From NCBI GenBank assembly GCA_933228895.1, contig OW121856.1:14711805-14775804 (forward strand): 64,000 nucleotides of DNA, given 5' to 3'. Below, piece by piece: positions 37,201 through 48,699 of the stretch; positions within the stretch are counted from its first letter, which is position 1; every line of letters starts with the position of its first letter. A program made the translations under genes and the position numbers. Under the pieces are notes generated by a model, which was not told the DNA's origin, searched no databases, and saw nothing but the letters and a program-made list of their open reading frames with translations. Source of the stretch: Platycnemis pennipes. Its lineage: Eukaryota; Arthropoda; Insecta; Odonata; Platycnemididae.

Positions 37201-38611
37201 TGACCAAAGTAGTCCACCATCACCAGAAAAGAAGGATAGTCTGGAGAAGCCTGATGGTAAGGAGAGAAGAGAAAGCTTGCAAAGTTTAGGTAGTTCTGAT
37301 GGCAAACAAAGTACGTCGCGACCGGGAAGTGGATCAAGTCTGGGGAAACCTGCTAATACAGGAAGGAAAGAAAGCATAAAGAAATCAATGCTACAATACA
37401 TGCTAACAATGGATGACCAAAGTAGTCCACCATCACCAGAAAAGAAAGATAGCTTGGAGAAGCCTGATGGTAAGGAGAGAAGGGAAAGTTTAGGTAGTTC
37501 TGATGGCAAACAAAGTACGTCGCGACCGGGAAGTGGATCAAGTCTGGGGAAACCTGCTAATACAGGAAGAAAAGAAAGCATAAAGAAATCAATGCTGAAG
37601 TACATGATGAACATGGACAATGAAGATGATGCGCCAACTCCAGAAAATGGAGGAAGTTTGGAAAAGCCAGATGACAAAGAAAGAAGAGAAAGCATACAAA
37701 GTTCGGGTAGCACAGATGGTAAAGAGAACATATCGCGGCCAGGTAGTGCAGGAGGTTTGGCCAAACCAAGTAATGCAGGCAGGAAAGATAGCATCAAGAA
37801 ATCAATGCTACAATACATGCTAACAATGGATGACCAAAGTAGTCCATCATCTCCAGAAAAGAAGGATAATTTGGAGAAGCCTGATGACAAGGAGAGAAGA
37901 GGAAGTATACAAAGTTTGGGTAGCTCAGATGATAAAGGAAGCGCATCTCGGCCGGGCAGTGCGAAAAGTCTTGGGAAATCGATCGATAAAGAAAGGAAAG
38001 AAAGCATAAAGGGCTCAATGCTGAAATTTATGCTAAGCATGGACAATGAGACTGTCGATATTCCAAGCAGCCTCAGTGTGCAGGAAGATCAGGGCAGCAA
38101 AGTAAGCAAACAAAGCTCGGGTGAATGTAGCTCGGAAGCAGATGACAAAGGAGTAGGTAGTGAAGGCATAACAAACGAAATGAAAGTTTTCGAGGGTGAT
38201 AAAACTACGAAAGAGGAGGGAGGTTCAGGGAAAAATAATGATCTAGAGGAAACGAAAAGCTCAGAGCACATGGAAGGTCAGAGTCAGGTCACCGAAGTGA
38301 ATGAGGAGGGGATGAAACCGGGTGGAATAGAAGATGAAACAGGGGCGAAACAGATGCACCAGGGGGTAGCGCAGGAAGGCAAGGGGGGGAAAGAGATGAC
38401 GGAAGAAAGGAAAGTGGTCAAAGCAACAGGGTCAAAGGGCAGTGGGGAAGATGAGTCGGAGGCGAGGGTTGGTGAAGTCGACCGAGATAATTTCCCCGTT
38501 GATTCTGAGACCCCGGACGCGCACACAATACAGATCCGAGTCAGCAGCCCCGTCGACTCTTCCGCCGAGAACTCCATTGCTTCCAATCCTACCTCGCCAC
38601 GCACGGAATAA
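34288..38611 (+). CDS. Large coding exon of a Ser/Lys/Glu-rich protein with twelve tandem ~71-aa repeats
   Basis: Seen: the frame is open from an ATG at 34256 (1,451 codons) to TAA at 38609-38611. I start the exon at 34288 because a pyrimidine-rich tract ending CTTGCCTTCAG precedes it, and the residues before it do not match the composition after it. Using the 34256 numbering, residues 12-130 are Gly/Arg/Glu-rich, about 130-340 carry degenerate SGSVRSL/DDQ repeats, 468 to about 1265 are twelve repeat units, and about 1270-1451 is an acidic Ser-rich tail. There is no Trp, almost no Cys, no signal peptide and no membrane segment. Repeated RRES and RKES are basophilic kinase-type sites. Codon-level conservation of the units and the splice signals support a real exon. 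Inferred: an intrinsically disordered, phosphorylated cytoplasmic or cytoskeletal scaffold. I do not recognise the family, and upstream coding exons were not identified. Confidence 0.85.
34643..35275 (+). repeat. Degenerate Ser/Arg coding repeats in the N-terminal third of the exon
   Basis: Residues about 130-340 repeat a loose 20-30-residue pattern: S-G-S-V-R/K-N/S-L, a basic linker, then D-D-Q-x-S-L-R-S. At least eight S-G/E-S-V-like cores are visible, for example SGSVRNL, SESVRNL, SGSVRSL, SGSVKSL and STGSVRSL. The spacing is irregular, so this is an older array than the 71-aa one downstream. It is Arg/Ser-rich without true RS dipeptide runs. Confidence 0.7.
35657..38050 (+). repeat. Coding tandem repeat, 213-bp unit, 12 copies
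   Basis: Units begin at 35657, 35870, 36083, 36296, 36509, 36722, 36935, 37148, 37361, 37565, 37778 and 37991. All are 213 bp except the ninth, which is 204 bp after an in-frame loss of three codons. The twelfth decays after its first third. Each opens with G-R-K-E/D-S-I-K-K-S-M-L-Q/K-Y-M, then an acidic Ser/Pro stretch, SLEKPD, KERRES and a SRPGSG-like linker. Two unit types differ just after the helix-like motif: DDQSSP or similar in units 1, 2, 4, 6-9 and 11, and a DN-acidic form with PTPE in units 3, 5 and 10. Units 6-9 are nearly identical and look recently amplified. Confidence 0.95.
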
Positions 38612-38631
38612 ATACAGCTCAGGAGAACGAA

Positions 38632-38640
38632 CAGGTAAGC
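38632..38640 (+). promoter_or_regulatory. Predicted 5' splice site CAG|GTAAGC
   Basis: A near-consensus donor lies 23 nt after the stop codon, so the exon probably ends at 38634 with an intron in the 3' UTR. A stop this close to an exon junction is normally compatible with escape from nonsense-mediated decay. Confidence 0.6.
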
Positions 38641-38861
38641 TTTTTCTCTTCTTACTCCCATTTCTAACAATTATTAATCGATTTTATTTAACCCTTTCTG
38701 GTCGTGTGATTCCAAACGGAATCGTGTCACTTCAGTGCTTCATGCATCCATTCAAAGCATCTGCTGACTATACGGTCTCATCCGCTTTGGTACATGATTC
38801 CACAATATTCTACATATTTCACAACTCGCCGTAATTGCAAACAAATTATAATCTTCAACTG

Positions 38862-39184
38862 TTGGTGTGGTGGATAGAGTACTGGCCTCCCATCCCGAGG
38901 GCCCGGGTTCGATTCCCGGCAGTGGTGGATTTTTCAGTGGCAAAACCGGTCCCTGCTTGAGTGCCTAGTGGAGGGAATTTCAGGTTTAGCACTCCGTCCG
39001 TCGGATGGGACGTTAAGCTGTGGTCCCCTTGGCGCCTTTCGTTAAGAGTAGGCTAATGCCGGCGCAGGGTTTCTCTCCACCCTTCCTCCGTTCCCTGAAA
39101 ACTCCTACCATTGCCCATTATCCACCTATCCTAAATGGCGCAAATGACTTCAGCTATCGGTCACCTCACCTGAATAACATAACA
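38862..39184 (+). repeat. tRNA-derived SINE, full-length copy
   Basis: The tRNA-like head has A-box-like TGGTGGATAGAGTACTGG and B box GGGTTCGATTCCC, followed by a body with GTTTCTCTCCACCCTTCCTC and CACCTGAATAACATAAC. It is about 320 bp. It lies in the predicted 3'-UTR intron in the sense orientation. Confidence 0.85.
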
Positions 39185-39189
39185 TATTC

Positions 39190-40455
39190 AACTGTTGCTG
39201 AAGATTGCTTCACTTTTGATCGTAAATTTATTGAAAGTTTGGACTAGAGAGGGTTTGTCTGTCCTTCCGGGTAAAATATTACGATTGAATTTTCACCCAC
39301 TTTCTGCCGTCAAATCATGTAGAAATTTTGCATGCGCACTCATGCTTAAGAACAACACAATATTCTTCAGCAATTAATATGGATTGATACAGAAATTACA
39401 GAGTTTTAATCAAATTAAGTTTTGATATGGATAAAATTTCTGACGTAATATATGTATCAACTATAGACTTCATTGGCAACTACCAATATCGCGGATGGTC
39501 TGGCGTGATTAGCTCTAGATCGGAGGAGCTGATATTCAATGTCCATTTTATGTTATTTTACGTGCGAATATTTTTCATTCAGGGTTTTAGATATTTTCTT
39601 TGATAGTTTCGAAGAATCATCCCGGGATATTATTTTTTTATCTCCTGTTTCGGAATTATTTTTAAGGTTAAACATGTTTCAGTGACCCTAGGCGAATATT
39701 TATCCCAAAATGATGGATTTGAAATGAAACTTTCACCTTTAGGATTAGTGAATCATATTAAAAATTTATGATAACGCAACTGTTAAGAGGAAAAAAATTG
39801 TATTTTATAAATGTACTAAAATTTAAAAATAATTTTTTCTCACCGATATCTGAAAATGCTCTAATTTGGAGAGAAAAAATAAAAGTTTTAGGGCAATGTA
39901 GAGATATTTTAAATACTTCTATTGCTGGTTAACAATTTTACACTCTAATGAAATTGTTTGATTGCAAATGGAAGTATGAATAAAGATAATCCTATTTTTT
40001 TCATTCTAAATTTGGCACATTGTTGGTAATACAGACCCTCCCGAAAATAATCCATTAAGGATTCACTTCAGAAAATATTTCTTTCATTACTCAGTATTTG
40101 GCAAAGTATCTGGCTTAACTAGTAGAATTAATTCATAATGTGGGTAATGGAAGCAATGAAACTCAACAGAATAAATTTATTGTAAACTCACTGCCATGGA
40201 TAACGTAATATATTTCTTATATGGAGTTGCATTAATATTCTTTACCCTCATCAAAAGCTGGCCACAAATTCCACTAACGGGGCACTATTTCCTACATATT
40301 TCAGGCTTTAGTACCCAGTAGTATGCGTTATCAAGAAAGAATACCTATCTCGAGCAATGACCCCAATATTCACGGTGTCTCAAACATAAAATTTAAGCTG
40401 TCTGTAAAATAAATATGCATCATAATAGTTTTGGAGTTTAATATAAAGGTCTCAT
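39190..40455. other. AT-rich, nothing recognised
   Basis: Probably intronic if the donor at 38635 is used. No motifs seen. Confidence 0.45.
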
Positions 40456-40460
40456 ATCAT

Positions 40461-40955
40461 ATAGCAAAACTGTTACACGTTTTGGACGTAGTAGTGGAAG
40501 GTTACCATAGATGGCGTGGTGAGAATTTTTCGCGTTGCTTTACAAACGATGTATATCGCTTCCATTGCTTTCGTTTTTCTACGCGACTTAAGCGGCACGT
40601 AACATATGCTATTGTTGCAGCTTTGTTATTTTAATATAATGGTGTGATATGCCTTTACCTAACGTCAGCTGTCACATGGATAAGTTAACATTCCTCACAT
40701 GATTAGAGAAAACATACCATTTGTCACAGGAGGGATTCCTTGTTGTTTCATTAAAAACGCATAATCCACAGCTGCAAGGAGGAAACTACAAATCACCATT
40801 GCCGCTTCAGTCTATTAGGAAAACGATAGCGTTGGAAGCGATATATATCGTTTGTGACGAAATGCAAAAAACTCTTCCTTCGCCACCTATGGAAACCTTC
40901 CAGAACTATGTGCGAAACGTATAACCCTTTGCCTTATGCGGTGAACCCTCTTTTA
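40461..40955. mobile_element. MITE of the two-copy family, copy B
   Basis: Matches 4451-4930 along its length (GATAAGTTAACATT, CAGGAGGGATT, TTGTTTCATTAAAAACG). The right terminus ATGCGGTGAACCCTC is intact; the left end lacks the outer ten or so bases. Inverted repeats flank CCATAGATGGCG. No transposase. Confidence 0.75.
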
Positions 40956-41077
40956 TTCATCCGAAATAAAAATTCGTCCAATCTAAAGTTACAGAATCAG
41001 ATATTATTCTAGAATCTAGTTTTCATTATGTGCTAAGATATTTTCATGGTTTCATTTCGTCTCTCCTTTTTTTCTAG

Positions 41078-41455
41078 ACACTACCACTCTCGCCTCGAAG
41101 CAAGAGATCACTAGCTTCACCAATCACAAGATGCTGATGAGCTGAAGTGGCCGTCTGAGACAATAACAGGGTTGACCAGGGAATCATAAGTGAAGCCAGC
41201 AGAAGTGAAGAGGGAAAGAAGAATTTGATGAATGTGAATTCGAGAAGTTGAAGAAAATCAACAAATCGGATGTGGATAGAAATTGGATTATTTGGACTAG
41301 AATACTTGAGAAAAATTCAAGAATTGCAAGAAAAACATTTGAATACAACGTGTCCCTGTTACGCTAATTTAATCCCCAAACTAATTCTTAATTGGGGTAG
41401 TAAAAGCAGTAGTCATCATCTAAAGGTAATAAAACCTTATTGACGGATGTAAATA
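41078..41455 (+). other. Tentative terminal 3'-UTR exon of the repeat-protein gene
   Basis: A strong polypyrimidine tract with TAG at 41075-41077 opens a stretch with no long frame. An AATAAA signal lies at 41428-41433. It could pair with the donor at 38635. The link is inferred from signal strength and orientation only, and RNA evidence would be needed. The end is placed about 20 nt after the signal. Confidence 0.3.
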
Positions 41456-41459
41456 GCAA

Positions 41460-44400
41460 TACCATTTGCCGAGGAAGCTAAATTATATATTTTGGCAAAC
41501 GCTTCTCTCGCCACGCTTGTATAAACGCTAAAATGGCTGTCAGTAATGAAATTAGCTTTAAAAGAAAAATCCTAGTATCAGTAGTTTTAATTATTTTGAC
41601 GATACTCAGACAAATGGAATATTTTATCACATAAATAATACTAAACCATGGCCTATGAAATTAATTGTAAAAAATATGCTGTTTATTAAGTCTTAAAAGT
41701 AGAATATTATTGCAAAATAAAGTTGATTAACTGAAATTCGGCCTAAAATATTTATTTTTTCACCTAACTCCACTTCTTAGAAAATCTGCCCAAACGAACT
41801 CTTCTTGTACATGTTTATCATATTGAGCCCAGAAATTCAAAATCACTTGAATTGATAACTGTATAATAGACGCACAGGACGAATTTTTCCTTGAAGAAAG
41901 TAAGGGGTTGATAAATTTTAAGAAGTACTTGTAAGAGCAAATTATTGAAAGAGAAATAGAGGAAGATGATAAGGAAGTAAGAAATATTAATGATGAAAAG
42001 CAGAGGACATGAGAAACAGCAGAACGTATTATTACAGAAAAAAATAAATTCACATTAGAATTAATTGCCGCAATGAATTGTGACAACGACTATGAGAAAT
42101 AAATATGACCAATGGCATTGCAGGTTGAAATACAAATACAAGAAAGGGAAATGATTACTAGCTGGAAGAAGAGAACTGGACGATATTAACCAATTACTTC
42201 AGAGAATACTTGAAACATAAACTGCTTTGAGCAGGCACTCAAATGAATAGAAGATTCCATGGGCTTCATTAAAACACACTTGAATAAAACCTTTAAATAT
42301 TTTTATGAGACTTGAGAGTCTGAGATTAATGAAAGGTGGAAAGATAATATTCCATCAATTACGAGAGAAGAATGCTGATGTTATTGCTGTTTGAATGACT
42401 GAAATAAAGAGCGGTGAAAAAATATGAAACTGTTATTCTCATTGATTTTCCTCACCCTTCTGGCTCTCGCGTCCTTGAAGGACATTTTGTGAAGTCTTTA
42501 CTGGTTCGTGGGAGGAGGATGAAGGACTAAAGGCGATACTGCGATACAGCAAATGACCTTGAAGCCCTTAATCCTCTCTCTCTCTCTCTCTCTCCCTCCC
42601 TCTTTCCATCTCGTCGATCGCCCAGCATTTTCATCTCGAGCACGAAAATCCCCCCCTGCACGAAACTCCATCTCCTTCCACCCTCAGATGTATTTATATG
42701 CACACATATATAAATATACCTATATACGCCTCTCTGACGTCCCATACGAATGTCGCATTATTTTATTTCATAAGGCCTTCGCCGATATTTCATTTTTTCC
42801 CAGAAAAGATAAGCGTGCATGAAGGAGAATCTAAATTTAAGAGGAGATGATGGGCAATTTGAGTGCTGGAAATTTGTTTATTTCTATTTTTTTTATTCTC
42901 TCCTTCTTTCCTCTAAATCCCCGCATAAATGGAGGAAAGGGCCTTGCAATACCATCTACTGGAGCGATACACGATAAATATTCTAATCCGTGTATATGAT
43001 GCAATATTCAATTGATTCCCACATTCGCTCCAATCCCACATTTAGCCAAATCGGACAACGCATCTATTCATTCACATCAGGAGATCCCCTCCTTGCTCTA
43101 TGTCCCACTTTCTTCCTCTTTTCTATGTGACGCGATGATTTTCCGAATTCGGAGAGCCATCGTGTGAATACATATAACCCTGCATGACCGAATGGTTTTC
43201 ATACGACTCCTGATACAAGTTTTTCCGTTCTCCAGCTTGATGGCCAGCAGCTTGAGTGCTTCCATGGAGCGAAATATGTACTTTGGAAGCATGGGACGTT
43301 CACGAAATTGGGTGAACAACGTTTGCTTTGCGACATCGTCATAATTAACGAGTCGCCTTGTCCAAAATATCGAAATAGCGATTTATTGTTTGGCATTGCA
43401 TGAGTATCAAAAATGGAACGGCAAAATAGAAAATGTTTCTCCAGAACAAACAAACGCGTTTAGTCTGAGTATTTCGGAGGCCACGGTCACCGTGGTCAAC
43501 GACAGATAGGATGTATACAACCAGGTAGAAACGTTCGAACATACTTCGTAATGATAAGCTTTTAATTCAATTGTCGGGCATTATTAAACAATTTATGTAT
43601 GTAGTTTATATAATATATCAATGTTCAGATTGAACGGGCTTGTTTTTTTAAAGTGTTTTATGTCTATTTGTCATACCTTGCCTTCTAAGTTCGGCCTTAT
43701 AAGTATAATTCTGTTTTCAGGAGTTCCGAATACACAGCATACCGTGTAATTTAATATCAATGAATATCAATACCAATTTAATACCAATAATACAGCCGTA
43801 TAATTTTATATCAATAATAGTACATACATGACCGCAGCAAAATTCAAACCCACGACACTTGCGATGCCGGACCGGCACGTTACCAACCAATCGTGACCTG
43901 CCTAACTTTTTCACCTATTATGGAAAATATTCACTCAATATTTTTATTTCCGTGCATACTATTATTTATGGTATTTTCCGCAATGTGTGTATTTCTTTGT
44001 GCATTTTAAAGAATGAGGGCATGGAAATGAACTCACGAGTTTATTTTAGTTTGGACTTCTCAGAGCCGCCCTTGAGGCACGATATCGTTGATGCCATGAA
44101 TCTAATTTTTATGATATCCCCCACCAATTTTGAACTTAAATTCGTACCCTATCACGCCTCTTCCACCCACAAGGCCTTAGTATCCGTAAATTTAGCCGAA
44201 TACTTCTTAGATGCTACTACCGCTTGCCACGATAGTGGAGAGAGTTGAGAGTTGAACTTAATTGAATCTACATCTCATGTTCATCTATTGAGTTTAATAG
44301 GTTAAAAGGGGCAATTCCTCTAACTTGCTTAAGTTGAATTTGCTATAGTTTCATGCGCCGAGAAAGTTAGCACCAGAATAATCGTCTTAATAGTGGTTTC

Positions 44401-45110
44401 TGTGGGATAATTATGTTACCATAAGTTAAATTTCGGATGGAAAATAATTTTTTAACTAAAATAAAATTCATCTAAAGCTCTAAACGGTGGAGCTGGTGTT
44501 TTTGGTAATTCTTCTCTAATGCGCAAAAAAATACTTCCGTGCACTTCAAACAGAGATACCATTTTGTAAATATAAAAACTGGAATTGATTAATTGAAATA
44601 TTGCTTGAAATTTAAAAGTATGAAAGCTGTAGGCATTATACTTCTACAGCGACTTTTAGAAAATTTTTAGCACAAAGTTCTTTGATCCTTCATGACCGCA
44701 TATATTATTTATAACATTTTTGGCACATTCTGAAGAGCCCTTGAAGTAAATCTTTTCCTTCCGGAAGGATTGTATCATTTAGTAACCATTTGTTGGTCTT
44801 CATCCAAGCAGCTCTGACAACTCTTTTGAGCCAGCCACGAAGGAAAACATTAAAAATGCATGACCCAGTGTTTTCTGTGTCCATAAATGGAAGATCGACT
44901 TTGTGATATTGCGACATGATTGAATGAGACACTGCCTCGTATAATCATGCACTTTGTAATACAGACGTAAACGTGTTAAATGTTGCACGGACGTCACTAG
45001 GTCACCTCTTGAGAATGACGGTTGTGCAACGCTCAAATTGTTCGACACTAAAAATAAAGTGTTGATTAACATTAAGTTATTATGAGGTAGTGTGTCTTAT
45101 TTGATGTATT
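41460..45110. other. No gene recognised; contains a (CT)n microsatellite
   Basis: A CT dinucleotide run lies at about 42573-42595. A 129-codon frame at 43859-44248 has no recognised domain. The rest is AT-rich. Confidence 0.4.
43837..43905 (-). repeat. tRNA-like SINE remnant
   Basis: The minus strand has GGTTGGTAACGTGCC (A-box-like) and TCGTGGGTTTGAATTTTG (decayed B box). Confidence 0.4.
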
Positions 45111-45119
45111 TTTACTTTG

Positions 45120-45690
45120 GTTGTTACTGCAAAGTAACACCCACCACTGAGTCTCCGGCTAGCACCGGGTTTCACATCATAAGGACCGGCGACTAAACTG
45201 GTAATTTTTTATTATTATTAAATTGTTACAATTAGTAACTTCCACCTCCCAGTCTCCGGCTAGCATCAGGTTTCGTTGCCGTCATAATTGCCGGAGACTC
45301 GAGAGGTGTCGCGCCTATGGGTAGCCACGTCCGCCACTGGTGGATAGGTGGGTACCCGGCATTAGGGTCATGCGCACGAAGCAGGCGGAGAGACCCGAGA
45401 AGGACAGCCTTCTGCATTGCACTTGCAAGTGCATCCACTCGCGCCCTGCATGCCGGGATGCACTTGAGATTTCCGACTTCCAGTGAGCTCTTGACACCAC
45501 CAAGCACGCCCACGATGAGGACTACCAGTTTCACAGAGTAGCCCGCGTATATTCGTCTGCGTTCACACAGCAGATCTTGATATTTAGTCCTTTTTTCTAT
45601 CTCCTTCGCTGCCATGTTCGTTTCCGCCGGTGCCAGTGTATTATTATGGCTTAGGGAAAGGCAACAACCATGATATGGAGTAGATGGAAA
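45120..45690 (-). pseudogene. LINE polyprotein C-terminal fragment (third family)
   Basis: A 164-codon minus-strand frame (45726-45232) includes KEIEKRTKYQDLLCERRRIY, YSVKLVVLIVGVLGGVKSSL and MQKAVLLGSLRLLRAHD. This is the post-RT C terminus (KYxDL…VxPIVIGALG…LQKxALLGxxxILR pattern) known from several LINE clades. The downstream 3' region duplicates AGTCTCCGGCTAGCA at about 45152 and 45253 and contains its complement at about 45290. The upstream RT domain is missing. Confidence 0.8.
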
Positions 45691-45699
45691 ATAGGTGAA

Positions 45700-47790
45700 T
45701 GAAGCCAGCAGACAGGTAACCCCCAAGTAATCCCTTACTCTTTACTCCCCTCTACCGTTTCCCAACTCTCATCCTTCCCTCTTACACTAAATTCACCCCA
45801 AAAACCTCTCCGTCATCCCAGCCTCACGCCACAAACCCCTTTTCTCCATTATTTCTCCTCCAGTGACCAGTGGCCAACGCACTCGGATATTCCAACATTT
45901 TGAGGGATGCTTCGCTCTCAACCCTTATCCTAGTCCTCACTTTCATTCCTTCCCTCTCTTCTTAAACCCTGACTGCTACCCATAAAAACGTAGACTTACG
46001 CATTAAATCCTTAGCCACTCATCCATCATGCAAATGATTACACTACAGTGGGGTGGACCACCGTGTAGCCTCAGAAAACCAATGGAAGATTTTTAATTTT
46101 TTCATTTCCGAAATGAATAATAAATCTGGCTAAAATGTTGGTTTCCTAACAAGAAAATAACCTTATTATCACTCTTTAAGAAGAATGTATGCTTATCAGA
46201 TGAATTTCGAGGGTCAATTTCGAGAAAATTGTTTTAAAAGTTCAATTCCGCGTTGGTTTACTCTCGAGGCATTACTTTCCTCCTTAACCTCCAGGCTTTA
46301 CTTTATTGATCGAAATTTGATTTTATTTGCTTAAATTTAAATATTTATTCCGCATGATCATTTTTTATCATTAAAATACACGTATATCAACTCCACTTTC
46401 CCCCGCACCTACTGGGGGAATAGGTTAAGGAGGTTCCACCGTGACTCCACGATTAAATATCCCTTAAATGAGCTATGTTATTCAATGAATAAATACCGAT
46501 CCAGGAAAAACCTATAGGGTGATAACGTATATACAATAATTGTATGAGTGTGCTATTTTATATCGCGTTGTAGAGGCATTCTATTTTTTAGAAGCTCTTT
46601 TTACTCATTTTGACTTCGGAACATGACTGACGTGTTATTGCCACGTTTAATATACAAAGTGAGAATACATGCTCAAACCCGCTAATACGTATTCTAAAAT
46701 AGGTTAAATATTTTCATAGTTAATTTTAAACTATTCCCTTGCAAATACAACTCCTTGTTTTGAATTTTATCAATATTGATGTTTTTGAAAAATGTTTGGC
46801 AACGAGGACGCTGCTACCATTTGGAAGCATTGGTATTATTTACACCATTTTAACAACCAATTAATTATTTAAATTAAATAAAAAATATAAGAAGGACCTT
46901 GGTAACGCATATACCTTAATTAAGTTACTAAATAGGCTTGCTAAGCACGTTCCGTCACAAGTACCGTTGCCAATGATAACTATATACTGTAGCGATACTT
47001 TCATGCAACTAAGGCTTTTCTGCTTTTTTTCGAGCAAACATTTATTAATATCAATTTAACAAGTGCATTAAGGCGAGTACTTTTTTGCAATGCTACATTC
47101 TATATAAAATTTCGCATCTTACATTAGTTTTTTATCAAAACGACATTTCTCTAAACATTATTAATCTGTAAATCTTAGTGCAAGAGCCATGCTCTGCCGT
47201 ATAGCCACGTATAAAATATCTGATTTTCAACGTCTTTTTTCTTCAAATATATGATGGAAAGGCCAAATTATTTTATTTCCAATCGATAGAAGGGGCAAAA
47301 CATTGTTTGTCCTGAAAGTTTCACAAAAATGACATTTACTTCATAATTCGGTGGAGCCATCTTAAGCATGAGTCCCCTAAAACAGCAAACCTAACCGTCT
47401 TCTCATTACTCTCGCGAGCATTGGAGACAGACATTAACAAATACGAACATTAAGTCAAGTCAGGTACCTTTTTGAAAGAGATCGAATATTCCCATTTTTT
47501 CGGGAACTTGGCTCCCAATTTTTCGAAGGCAAGCATTCGACGACCTTGCGCAGAGTGTGGCTTATGGCCATAATTTACGCTAAATCACGAAAGAAATATC
47601 AGCGCCGACGAGAGTGAATTCGACCCACGTTTCGTGACGCTCCCCTTACACATGTGACCTTGGAACTATGGACGTTCCATGCTGTGGCTTTCCATAATTT
47701 TCTTTCTCGAACGCCGAAGTGATTTATACTCCATAATTCGATGATTACCGGTCGTTTGCAGCCGATGGATCATTTTTTGAGTGTTCTAAA
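45700..47790. other. No gene recognised
   Basis: 45730-46010 is C/T-rich on the + strand and could be upstream body of the neighbouring LINE. The rest is AT-rich. Confidence 0.4.
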
Positions 47791-47792
47791 CA

Positions 47793-48692
47793 ATAAAAGT
47801 TCTTAAAATAATGATTTTCCTTGATATCCATATCTGCTTTAAGAACAAGCAGTATAACCACCAAATATGATATTTGTTGGGTTACGTCATAAGCACATGA
47901 GATAAGAATGAACCCCGAATGTAAATGTAGAAAAAAGGCCTGTATACGGGTATGTGTTTGCATCTACATCTACGTGATACCCTGCAAGTCACCGCGAGGG
48001 TGTGTGGCAGGGGGTGAAGATCACCAAACATCACTATTGACATGCAAACAAGCTACTACATAGAAACATCCTAGATAATATAGTTGCATGCAGCTAGATG
48101 GTTAGTATCTACATTAATAATGGGATTGGTTGTCAATTGCATGCATCATGCAATAGAGACTACAATATTTCACCTACATAATCCATTGTTATGCTGCCTA
48201 TTGTGTTATCTTATAGTAGCGGAGAGAATTGACATTTTGAATCTATCAGTACGACAATATATCGCTCTAATCTCATTTATCTGGTCGAATCTAGCATAAT
48301 ACGCTGGTTTTTTAATATACATCTGACAACTTCAGTAAAGCTAACCGTTTTAAATTTTTGCAGGAGATTTAAACTGCGCTTTAACCTACGTTATAATAAT
48401 CATTCCCTACCTAATTCTTGTATTAATTCTGATACATTACCAAACCTATCGTAACACTTTTTAACAAACCTAGCTTCTCTGCGCTTCCCACTCTGTTTAA
48501 CTGCCTATGTCACTGTCTAAGGGTAATAAAACGTCATAGAATAATGATTTTTCTTGATATTCATAGCTGTTTTAATAACATTTAGTATAGCCATTATATG
48601 TGATATATGTTGGGAGTAATCAGAAATGCATGAGACTGAGGATAAACTCCTTGTGTGAACAAGTAAAAAAGTCTTGTCTACGGGTGTATGTG
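47793..48692. repeat. ~165-bp direct repeats flanking a LINE copy
   Basis: 47793-47960 and 48522-48692 are imperfect direct repeats (AATAATGATTTTCCTTGATA against AATAATGATTTTTCTTGATA, then matching blocks to the ACGGGT-TATGTG end). The LINE copy 47962-48440 lies between them. Confidence 0.65.
47962..48440 (-). pseudogene. (GATGTA)n-tailed LINE copy
   Basis: The + strand starts CATCTACATCTACGTGATAC and the core GTGTGTGGCAGGGGGTGAAG. Farther in, the minus strand gives a decayed RT C terminus (RRLKRSLNLLQKF, SFTEVVRCILKN). Close relative of the copy at 59.3 kb; the two share CGTATTATGCTAGATTCGAC. Confidence 0.8.
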
Positions 48693-48699
48693 AGGTAGT

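Noticed and set aside
36427..38046. 539-codon open frame on the minus strand, with similar antisense frames at 35329-36426
   Set aside because: It exists only because the 213-bp coding repeat is a multiple of three and lacks stops in antisense. The + strand has the splice signals and codon-level periodicity.
43859..44248. 129-codon + frame
   Set aside because: No recognised motif, and it starts in a SINE remnant.
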